Shown: positions 9,123 to 16,109 of the stretch, piece by piece | Layout of the letters: every line of letters starts with the position of its first letter | Numbering within the stretch: position 1 is the stretch's first letter | Source of the DNA: Chromatium weissei | GTDB lineage: Bacteria; Pseudomonadota; Gammaproteobacteria; Chromatiales; Chromatiaceae | Direction: 5' to 3' | Assembly: GCF_016583765.1 (NCBI RefSeq) | Contig: NZ_NRRR01000008.1 | Coordinates: 1-64,000 of the forward strand | DNA length: 64,000 nucleotides | Notes under the pieces: generated by a model | The model's input: the letters and a program-made list of their open reading frames with translations, nothing else | Database searches by the model: none | What the model was told of the DNA's origin: nothing | Translations under genes and position numbers: made by a program

Positions 9123-10952
9123 ATGCCAAAAATCAAACTCACTGATGTCGTTTTGCGCGATGCCCATCAATCACTTCATGCCACACGAATGCGCACTGAA
9201 GACATGCTGCCAATTTGCGCCAAACTCGATGCAATTGGCTATTGGTCATTAGAATGCTGGGGCGGCGCAACCTTTGATGCCTGCGTACGTTTCTTAAAAG
9301 AAGACCCATGGCAACGGCTGCGCCAATTGCGTGAAGCATTGCCGAATACGCGCCTGCAAATGTTATTGCGCGGACAGAATTTACTCGGTTATCGCCATTA
9401 TTCTGATGACGTGGTAAAAGCGTTTATTACTCGCGCTGCTGCAAATGGAATGGATGTATTCCGTATTTTTGATGCGCTGAATGATTTGCGTAATTTACAA
9501 ACCGCAATTGAAGCCACCAAAGCCGCAGGAAAACATGCACAGGGCACGATTTGTTATACCGTCAGTCCGGTACACGATATTGCTGGTTTTGTAACAATGG
9601 GGCGCGAATTAGCGGCAATGGGTTGTGATTCTATTGCGATTAAAGATATGGCGGGATTATTAACGCCGTATGTGACTGCCGAATTGGTTAAAGCCTTAAA
9701 GGATCACGTCGATTTACCGCTACATTTACATTCTCACGCCACTTCCGGTTTAGCGGATATGTGTCATTTGAAAGCGATTGAAAACGGCTGCGATGGTCTT
9801 GATACGGCGATTTCTTCAATGGCCGGTGGCACTTCACATCCGCCAACTGAAAGTTTAATTGCGGCATTGCGCAACACCGAATACGACACAGAATTGAATT
9901 TAGAAGCCGTTCAAGAAGTTGGGCTGTATTTTTATCAGGTGCGCAAGAAATACCATCAATTCGAGAGTGAATTCACTGGTGTTGATACACGTGTGCAAGT
10001 TAGTCAAGTTCCCGGCGGAATGATTTCCAATCTTGCCAATCAATTGAAAGAACAGAATTCATTAGAACGCATGAGCGCGGTATTAGAAGAAATTCCTCGC
10101 GTTCGTAAAGACCTTGGTTATCCGCCATTGGTAACGCCAACGTCGCAAATTGTCGGTACGCAAGCGGTATTGAATGTCTTAACTGATCACCGTTATCAAA
10201 CAATTACCAATGAAGTAAAACTGTATTTGCAAGGGCGTTATGGACGTGCGCCAGCAGCGGTGAATCCGACGCTACAACAACAGGCAATTGGCAATGAAGA
10301 ACTGATTGAATGTCGTCCTGCTGATTTATTAAAACCGGAATTGGAGCGATTGCGCCATGATATTGGCGAGCTGGCGCAATCGAAAGAAGATGTGCTGACG
10401 TATGCGATGTTTCCCGAAATTGGACGTGTGTTTTTGGAACAGCGGGCTGCTGGTACATTGCATCCAGAGCTATTAGAGCCATTACCCAATCAAGGAGAAA
10501 TACGCACTGCACCAACGGAATTTAATATCGCAGTGCATGGTGAAACCTATCACGTTAAAGTCACTGGAACTGGTCATAAAAATCAGGCTGATCGGCATTT
10601 TTATTTCACAATTGATGATGTGCCAGAAGAGGTTGTCGTTGAAACATTAGATGAATTGGTATTGACTGGCGGTGCGCAGGGCGCAGTGAAAAAAGCTATT
10701 GCGGGCAAGCGGCCAAAACCGAGTCAACTGGGTCATGTGACCACGTCAATGCCGGGAAATATCGTTGATGTGTTAATTAAAGAAGGCGATCAAGTTACTG
10801 CTGGACAATCGCTATTGATTACAGAAGCGATGAAAATGGAAACCGAGATTCAAGCGCCTATTAACGGTACGGTGACAGCAGTTTATGTTATTAAAGGCGA
10901 TGCAGTGAATCCCGATGAAGTGTTATTGGAAATCACCGCAACACCGAGCTGA
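9123..10952 (+). CDS. pycB: Pyruvate carboxylase subunit B (carboxyltransferase + biotin carrier)
   Basis: 609 residues. The HMGL-like carboxyltransferase domain (~1-290) starts LTDVVLRDAHQSLHATR and has the metal ligands in HLHSHATSG and the KDMAGLL lysine. A conserved PYC_OADA domain follows (~300-480). The last ~75 residues are a biotinyl carrier with biotin on Lys571 in EAMKMETE. The same architecture occurs in the alpha subunit of the sodium-pumping oxaloacetate decarboxylase. The absence of oadB/oadG and the adjacent biotin carboxylase favour anaplerotic pyruvate carboxylase, as in Pseudomonas. A weak hairpin near 10970-10993 may end the transcript. Confidence 0.88.
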   Translation: MPKIKLTDVVLRDAHQSLHATRMRTEDMLPICAKLDAIGYWSLECWGGATFDACVRFLKEDPWQRLRQLREALPNTRLQMLLRGQNLLGYRHYSDDVVKAFITRAAANGMDVFRIFDALNDLRNLQTAIEATKAAGKHAQGTICYTVSPVHDIAGFVTMGRELAAMGCDSIAIKDMAGLLTPYVTAELVKALKDHVDLPLHLHSHATSGLADMCHLKAIENGCDGLDTAISSMAGGTSHPPTESLIAALRNTEYDTELNLEAVQEVGLYFYQVRKKYHQFESEFTGVDTRVQVSQVPGGMISNLANQLKEQNSLERMSAVLEEIPRVRKDLGYPPLVTPTSQIVGTQAVLNVLTDHRYQTITNEVKLYLQGRYGRAPAAVNPTLQQQAIGNEELIECRPADLLKPELERLRHDIGELAQSKEDVLTYAMFPEIGRVFLEQRAAGTLHPELLEPLPNQGEIRTAPTEFNIAVHGETYHVKVTGTGHKNQADRHFYFTIDDVPEEVVVETLDELVLTGGAQGAVKKAIAGKRPKPSQLGHVTTSMPGNIVDVLIKEGDQVTAGQSLLITEAMKMETEIQAPINGTVTAVYVIKGDAVNPDEVLLEITATPS

Positions 10953-11009
10953 TTTTTCTGCTTTTATGTCGTCATGCCGCGTTGCGGTGTGACGCTTATC
11001 ATCACGATT

Positions 11010-11076
11010 TGTTCAATCTTCATTCATCAAGTCGTCACTGTTCGCTCATACCTTCGCAATCATCACAATCTAGTAT
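11010..11076 (+). promoter_or_regulatory. Candidate promoter with Pho-box-like 11-bp repeats
   Basis: Upstream of the lipid cluster, TCA triplets occur in exact 11-bp phase at 11013, 11024, 11035 and 11046. Three surrounding heptamers (CATTCAT, TCGTCAC, CGCTCAT) each match the Pho-box half-site CTGTCAT/C at five of seven positions. A possible -10, TAGTAT, lies at 11071-11076. PhoB sites are direct repeats with this spacing. The match is weak and the spacing from the last good half-site to the -10 is longer than usual, so this is a candidate only. Confidence 0.3.
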
Positions 11077-11115
11077 TTTTCATCACCTAAAATGAAGCGT
11101 TGATGAGGGTTTGTG

Positions 11116-11877
11116 ATGGTCGCATCTGCTTTAGCATTCGCCGCGTCACGTGGCGAACGTTTATTTGTTGAACTCGCATCATCCGCACAAGATGTACGCG
11201 AGGCTCAAGCCTTACGTTATCGTGTTTTTGCCGAAGAAATGGGCGCACAACTGCATGGCAATTCCGAATACGATGTCGATGAATTCGATGCGTATTGCCA
11301 GCATTTATTGGTGCGCGAAACCAATACTGGACGCATTGTTGGTTGCACACGTTTATTAAGTGATCATCAAGCAGCGCGATTAGGGCGGTTTTATTCCGAA
11401 ACTGAATTTGAATTAAGCGCTATTCGCCAGTTGAATGGACGATTATTAGAAGTTGGGCGCACCTGTATTGCACCCAATTTCCGTCAAGGTGCAGCCATTG
11501 CCGTATTGTGGTCCGGTTTAGCGGCATTTATTCATTTACACAGCTTTGATTATTTATTCGGTTGCGCCAGCATTCCACTCGGTGATAACGATTTACAAGC
11601 CGCTGCAATGATGAATCGATTGCGGCGACAGGCTTTTGCTTCCGCTGCATTACGCGTTACTCCACATTTTCCGCTGCAAACTCCGCATCTTACCGACGAC
11701 AATCTGGACGCGCCGTTGCCGCCGTTGCTGCGTACTTATCTGCGCTTGGGTGCGAAAGTGTGCGGCGAGCCGTGTCGTGATGCCGATTTTGGTGTGGCTG
11801 ATGTGTTGATTTTGCTCAACATTAACGACATCAATGCCAGTTTTTCACGCCACTTTTTAGAACGGACGCAACATTGA
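11116..11877 (+). CDS. olsB: OlsB-like L-ornithine N-acyltransferase (GNAT)
   Basis: 253 residues with the long GNAT fold of the OlsB/hemolysin-related family: ALRYRVFAEEMG, VGCTRLL, LLEVGRTCIAP and a C-terminal YLRLGAKVCGEPC...FGVADVLILL. OlsB adds a 3-hydroxyacyl chain from acyl-ACP to ornithine to make lyso-ornithine lipid, a phosphorus-free membrane lipid precursor. The ATG at 11116 is preferred to GTG at 11113 because GAGGG lies six bases before it. Its stop overlaps the TTG start of the OlsA-like gene by four bases, which fits the two-step pathway and translational coupling. The exact amino-acid acceptor (ornithine, lysine or glutamine) cannot be read from sequence. Confidence 0.78.
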   Translation: MVASALAFAASRGERLFVELASSAQDVREAQALRYRVFAEEMGAQLHGNSEYDVDEFDAYCQHLLVRETNTGRIVGCTRLLSDHQAARLGRFYSETEFELSAIRQLNGRLLEVGRTCIAPNFRQGAAIAVLWSGLAAFIHLHSFDYLFGCASIPLGDNDLQAAAMMNRLRRQAFASAALRVTPHFPLQTPHLTDDNLDAPLPPLLRTYLRLGAKVCGEPCRDADFGVADVLILLNINDINASFSRHFLERTQH

Positions 11878-13850
11878 ATACCGATTGGTTGACGGCAGTC
11901 GGGCGCGGAGTGCGCGTCGGAATACATTTACTGACCGCCGCAATGATCGCCGTTGTGATCACGGTTCAGGTGCGAAGTGATCGCCGTCCGTCATGGATTG
12001 CGCCATTCATTCGCTGGTGGCACGAGCGATTGTGTCAGGTGTTGGAAATAGAAATTCGCATGACCGGACGCATCGCCGCCAACGCGTTGTTGGTTAGTAA
12101 TCACATCTCGTGGCTCGATATTCCGGTGATCGGCGCACAGGGTGAAATTGGTTTTTTAGCGAAGGCGGACGTGCGTGACTGGCCATTGATCGGCTGGTTG
12201 GCTGATCTCGCTGGCACGCTGTTTATCGAACGCGGCGGTCATCAAGTCAGTCTGGTCGCAACGCAACTGGGTGATGCCCTTGCTGCTGGTCGCACACTGA
12301 CGATTTTCCCTGAAGGAACGACCACCGACGGGCAAGCCGTGGCACGTTTTCATGCACGATTATTTCAAACTGCGCAAGCGCCCGGCGTACAAATTCAACC
12401 GGTTGCGATTAGCTACCATCACGGAGACGACCTCGCACCCGATTTGCGCATTCCGTACATCGGCGATGACACGCTGCTCGCAAATCTATGGCGCGTAATT
12501 CGACATCCGCGTTTAATCGCTCGGCTACATGTTCTTCCACCGCTGGCGACGGTTGAAGGCGAACAACGGCGGGCGCTGGCAGAACGGGCACGGCTTGCTG
12601 TTGCAACCGCGTTAGAAAATCCCCTCAACCCCACTTTTTCAAAGGGGGGCTTCTCTTCCTTCCCCTTTTGTAAAAGCGATGCTGGAGGAGATTTATCAAA
12701 ACAATCGGATTCGGAGAATTGGAAACTCGCCGTCGTCACCGAAACTTATCCACCGGAAATCAACGGCGTTGCCAACACCATGCAGCACCTCGTGGACGGA
12801 TTGACAGCGCGTGGGCATCAACTTCAACTCATTCGCCCGCGTCAACCGAGCGATTCGCGCCAGCCACATTCCAATTCAACTGCGCTGCTTTTAGTTCCCG
12901 GACTGCCGCTGCCCGGTTATCGCGGTTTGCGATTTGGGTTGCCGGTCTATTGGCGACTGCGGCGACATTGGTTTCGCCACCGTCCTGCGCTGATTTACAT
13001 CGCCACTCAGGGCCCGCTCGGACACGCCGCGTTAGCCGCAGCGCGAGCACTGAAAATTCCCACCGTGACGGGATTTCACACGCAATTTCAACACTATAGC
13101 CAACATTATGGACTGGGAATGTTGATGCGACCGATCAGCGCCAGCCTGCGTCATTTTCACAATCGTTCTGACATGACGCTGGTGCCGACTGCCGCACTGC
13201 AACAGGAATTAACCGCAAATGGCTTCAAAAATGTGCGGGTGTTTGGACGCGGCGTTGACGTTGCGCATTTTTCACCGACACAGCGCAGCACCGAATTGCG
13301 GCAATCATGGAACTGCGACGACACCAGTTTGGTGATCATTCACGTCGGACGCATCGCCGCCGAGAAGAATCTTGATCTCGCGTATCACGCCTATCGCGCC
13401 ATTTTGCGCGAGCAGCCAAACACACGTTTTGTCCTCGTCGGCAACGGCCCTGAGCGCGAGCATTGGCAACAGACTTTTCCCGAAGTCATCTGCGTCGGCG
13501 CGAAAATCGGTGTAGAACTCGCCGCCCATTACGCCAGCGGCGACCTCTTTTTATTTCCCAGCCTGACCGAGACTTTCGGCAATGTCGTCACCGAAGCAAT
13601 GGCCAGCGGCTTGCCAGTGATTGCGTTCGATGACGCGGCAGCCCACACCTACATTCAAACTGGTCACAACGGCATCACCGTGCCCGTCGGAAATCGCACC
13701 GCATTCATCACCGCAAGTGTCGCCGCTGCGCGAAATCGGCAACGGCTGCGCGAATTGGGCGCGGCAGCACGAATCACCGCCGAGGACATTCGCTGGGAAC
13801 GGGTGCTCGGCGTGTTAGAAGCGCATTTTGCCGACGCGATTCGCCGTTAA
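11874..13850 (+). CDS. Fusion of PlsC/OlsA-type acyltransferase and GT4 glycosyltransferase
   Basis: 658 residues with two complete enzymes. Residues ~15-34 are a membrane segment. Residues ~45-245 are a PlsC-type O-acyltransferase with NHISWLD (HX4D) and FPEGTTTDG, as in OlsA, which would finish ornithine lipid. Residues ~283-658 are a GT4 glycosyltransferase (LAVVTETYPPEINGVA, VGRIAAEKN, FPSLTETFGNVVTEAMASG, where the E-x7-E donor motif sits), like those that glycosylate diacylglycerol beside plcP. The ~26-residue linker is the translation of a palindromic repeat (12617-12694), so the repeat probably joined two once separate genes. The start is TTG overlapping the olsB stop. Substrates are inferred from context. 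Confidence 0.8.
   Translation: MNTDWLTAVGRGVRVGIHLLTAAMIAVVITVQVRSDRRPSWIAPFIRWWHERLCQVLEIEIRMTGRIAANALLVSNHISWLDIPVIGAQGEIGFLAKADVRDWPLIGWLADLAGTLFIERGGHQVSLVATQLGDALAAGRTLTIFPEGTTTDGQAVARFHARLFQTAQAPGVQIQPVAISYHHGDDLAPDLRIPYIGDDTLLANLWRVIRHPRLIARLHVLPPLATVEGEQRRALAERARLAVATALENPLNPTFSKGGFSSFPFCKSDAGGDLSKQSDSENWKLAVVTETYPPEINGVANTMQHLVDGLTARGHQLQLIRPRQPSDSRQPHSNSTALLLVPGLPLPGYRGLRFGLPVYWRLRRHWFRHRPALIYIATQGPLGHAALAAARALKIPTVTGFHTQFQHYSQHYGLGMLMRPISASLRHFHNRSDMTLVPTAALQQELTANGFKNVRVFGRGVDVAHFSPTQRSTELRQSWNCDDTSLVIIHVGRIAAEKNLDLAYHAYRAILREQPNTRFVLVGNGPEREHWQQTFPEVICVGAKIGVELAAHYASGDLFLFPSLTETFGNVVTEAMASGLPVIAFDDAAAHTYIQTGHNGITVPVGNRTAFITASVAAARNRQRLRELGAAARITAEDIRWERVLGVLEAHFADAIRR
12617..12694 (+). 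repeat. In-frame palindromic repeat forming the fusion linker
   Basis: 78 bp, a multiple of three, bounded by AAATCCCCTC and its near-complement GAGGAGATTT, with an inner inverted pair around TTTTTCAAAGGGG and CCCCTTTTGTAAAAG. It encodes NPLNPTFSKGGFSS and onward, ending GGDLS, a low-complexity linker exactly between the acyltransferase and glycosyltransferase domains. A related element lies in frame at 21260-21370. Such elements are normally intergenic in proteobacteria. Confidence 0.75.
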
Positions 13851-13970
13851 TTCGCGCCAGCACGTCACGCAATCGCCTTCAAAAATTCACCGCCCAGTCA
13901 CCGTCTTCGCATCAGTTGGCAACGCTGATTTCTGAACATAGGCAAACTTCTTTTTCAAGGTGCGTCGCCG

Positions 13971-14768
13971 ATGTCCGCAATCAAGCGTATGAATCCGTTG
14001 AAATATCGCAGCCTATTTATCTCTGACGTGCATCTCGGCAGTCGCGGTTGTCAAGCCAAATCTCTACTGAAATTCCTTCAAGAAACGCAGTGCAAACAGT
14101 TGTATCTCGTCGGCGACATCGTCGATCTGTGGGAAATGCGCAACGGCATTTATTGGCCGGAAGCGCATAACGCGGTGGTGCACGAGCTGCTCGACAAGGC
14201 ACGTTGTGGAACCGAGGTGATCTACATTCCCGGCAATCACGATGAACTGTTACGAGCGCATTCCGGCGCGGCATTCGGTGCGGTGACGATTCGTGATGAA
14301 GTGATTCACGAATGCGCGAATGGACAGCGGTTTCTGGTGCTACACGGCGACCGTTTTGACGGCGTCGTTCAACACAATCGTCGGCTGGCGCAGCTCGGCG
14401 CAAGTGCGTATGACCATCTGCTGGCGCTCAACGGTCTGCTCAATCGCATTCGCCGCCAATTGGGTTTGCGCTATTGGTCACTGGCGGGTTATTTGAAACA
14501 GCGGGTCAAACACGCGGTGCAATACATCGGCAATTTTGAGGCGGCGCTGGCGCTAGAAGCACAGCGAATTGGCGTGAACGGCATGATTTGCGGACATATT
14601 CATCATGCAGAAATGCGCAAAATTGGCACGACCTTGTATTGCAATTGCGGCGATTGGGTGGAGAGCTGCACCGCACTGGTCGAACATCACGATGGACGAT
14701 TGGAATTGGTGCGTTGGATGGATGTTGCGACGGAAACAATGGAAATCGCCATGCCAATTGCCGCTTAA
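13971..14768 (+). CDS. plcP: PlcP-like metallophosphoesterase (phospholipase C type)
   Basis: A 265-residue calcineurin-type phosphoesterase with the full di-metal set: SDVHLGS (Asp19, His21), VGDIVDLWE, PGNHDE, LHGDRFD and GHIHHAE. It resembles LpxH, but SRGCQAKSLLKFL, the YWPEAHN segment and the C-terminal CGDWVESCTALVEHHDG match, from memory, the PlcP group that removes phosphocholine or similar heads from phospholipids during phosphate limitation and releases diacylglycerol. The neighbouring GT4 domain could then glycosylate that diacylglycerol, the PlcP-Agt partnership known in marine and rhizobial bacteria. AAGGTG precedes the ATG. LpxH function in lipid A synthesis is the alternative. 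Confidence 0.75.
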   Translation: MSAIKRMNPLKYRSLFISDVHLGSRGCQAKSLLKFLQETQCKQLYLVGDIVDLWEMRNGIYWPEAHNAVVHELLDKARCGTEVIYIPGNHDELLRAHSGAAFGAVTIRDEVIHECANGQRFLVLHGDRFDGVVQHNRRLAQLGASAYDHLLALNGLLNRIRRQLGLRYWSLAGYLKQRVKHAVQYIGNFEAALALEAQRIGVNGMICGHIHHAEMRKIGTTLYCNCGDWVESCTALVEHHDGRLELVRWMDVATETMEIAMPIAA

Positions 14769-14777
14769 TTCCGCAAT

Positions 14778-15449
14778 TTACTCGATTGAAATGCGCAATG
14801 CTGCTGCTGCGGCAACTGGTGCAAAAATCAATGCCACCAGCAAAAAAGCACCCAGCAAAGTTAAATACGGCTGCGTATTCGATAAATCGATCACACTCAC
14901 TTCAATTGCGCCAGCGCCATAAATTAAAACTGGAATATACAGCGGTAAAATAAGCAGTGATAACAAAATACCACCGCCGCGCAATCCGAGTGTTAATGCC
15001 GCACCAATTGCGCCAATTAAACTGAGAATTGGTGTGCCAATGAGCAATGCAATCATCATTACGCCAATGGCAGTATCGGTTAAATGATATTGCATTCCAA
15101 CCAGCGGCGCGATCAATACCAACGGCAATCCCGTTAATAACCAATGCGCGGTAATTTTACCCAGCACTAATAATGCGAGCGGTTGACCGGTTAATAACAA
15201 TTGCTCCAAGGTTCCATCGTCATAATCTGCGGCAAATAATCGTTCCAACGCCAGCATGGATGCCAATAACGCGGCAACCCAGACCACGCCGGGACCCAGA
15301 ATGCGCAAAATCTGCTGTTCGGTACTCACGCCGAGTGGAAATAAACTGACCACAATCACGAAGAAAAACAACGTGGTCAGCACATCAGTACGCCGCCGCA
15401 GCGCCAGCGTGAGATCGCGGGTGAGAATGCACCAGAAACTACGCAACAT
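14778..15449 (-). CDS. ccmB: Heme exporter permease CcmB
   Basis: A 223-residue inner membrane protein with about six helices, starting FWCILTRDLTLALRRRTDVL as is typical of CcmB. It carries LFAADYDDGTLEQLLL in the cytoplasmic loop that meets the ATPase. With CcmA it forms the ABC module that, together with CcmC and CcmD, releases holo-CcmE during cytochrome c maturation in the periplasm. It starts six bases after ccmA, so they are one operon. The usual ccmC-H genes do not follow; the next gene is plcP on the opposite strand, ending ten bases away. Confidence 0.92.
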   Translation of the reverse strand: MLRSFWCILTRDLTLALRRRTDVLTTLFFFVIVVSLFPLGVSTEQQILRILGPGVVWVAALLASMLALERLFAADYDDGTLEQLLLTGQPLALLVLGKITAHWLLTGLPLVLIAPLVGMQYHLTDTAIGVMMIALLIGTPILSLIGAIGAALTLGLRGGGILLSLLILPLYIPVLIYGAGAIEVSVIDLSNTQPYLTLLGAFLLVALIFAPVAAAAALRISIE

Positions 15450-15455
15450 GTTGTT

Positions 15456-16073
15456 TTAATCCCCTAAATCCAGATGCGCGACCTGCCCAGAAGTCAGAGG
15501 CACGGCTTGATGTGTGGTTAAAATCGCTAATCCGCCAGCGGCAATGTGGTCAGAAATCAAGGTTTGCAGCAGCGCCACCGCGTCAACATCCAACGCGGTG
15601 AAGGGTTCGTCTAATATCCACAGCGGCGCGGTGGACAGCATCAGCCGCGCCAGCGCGACCCGTTTTTTCTGTCCCTGCGACAACATTCGCGTCGGTAAAT
15701 CTTCAAATCCAGTCAAACCAATTCGCGCAAGTGCTGCCCAAATGTTTGATTGAGAAACGGAATTTCCGGCGAGCGTGGCGGCGATGCTGAGATTTTCGAT
15801 GCCGGTGAGATCGCCTTTGATGCCGTTGAGATGTCCGAAATACAGCACTTCGCGTCGATAATCGTCACCGAGTTGTTGAATGGATTCGCCGCGCCACAGC
15901 AGTTTGCCGTGCTCCGGTGTGAATAATCCGCAGAGTGTGCGCAACAATGTGGTTTTTCCGCTACCGTTGCGTCCGCGCACATGCAGCAGCGTTCCGGCGC
16001 TCAGACTGAAATTTAGATCGGTAAACAGTCGCCGATCACCGCGTCGGCATTCCAGTTGCATCACTTCAAGCAT
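15456..16073 (-). CDS. ccmA: Heme exporter ATP-binding protein CcmA
   Basis: A 205-residue single ABC ATPase domain with Walker A GRNGSGKTTLLR, signature LSQGQKKRVALARL and Walker B LWILDEPFTALD. The small size and the CcmA-like start LEVMQLECRRGDRRLF identify it, with ccmB next. ATP hydrolysis by CcmA drives holo-CcmE release in cytochrome c biogenesis. The ATG at 16073 is used because AGG lies eight bases upstream; an in-frame GTG seven codons earlier would lengthen the protein beyond the family start. Confidence 0.92.
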   Translation of the reverse strand: MLEVMQLECRRGDRRLFTDLNFSLSAGTLLHVRGRNGSGKTTLLRTLCGLFTPEHGKLLWRGESIQQLGDDYRREVLYFGHLNGIKGDLTGIENLSIAATLAGNSVSQSNIWAALARIGLTGFEDLPTRMLSQGQKKRVALARLMLSTAPLWILDEPFTALDVDAVALLQTLISDHIAAGGLAILTTHQAVPLTSGQVAHLDLGD

Positions 16074-16109
16074 GGTTAAACCTGATGAATTCACGAAAGA
16101 AAACGCTGA

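Noticed and set aside
9123..10952. Sodium-pumping oxaloacetate decarboxylase alpha subunit
   Set aside because: No oadB or oadG membrane subunit is adjacent and a biotin carboxylase gene is directly upstream, as in two-subunit pyruvate carboxylase.
10970..10993. Terminator after pycB
   Set aside because: GTCATGCCGC...GCGGTGTGAC can fold with two mismatches but has no T tract, so it is not listed as a terminator.
13971..14768. Annotation as LpxH, UDP-2,3-diacylglucosamine diphosphatase
   Set aside because: The fold is shared, but the SRGCQA and CGDWVESCTAL segments and the lipid-gene context fit PlcP better. Kept as the alternative, not the main call.
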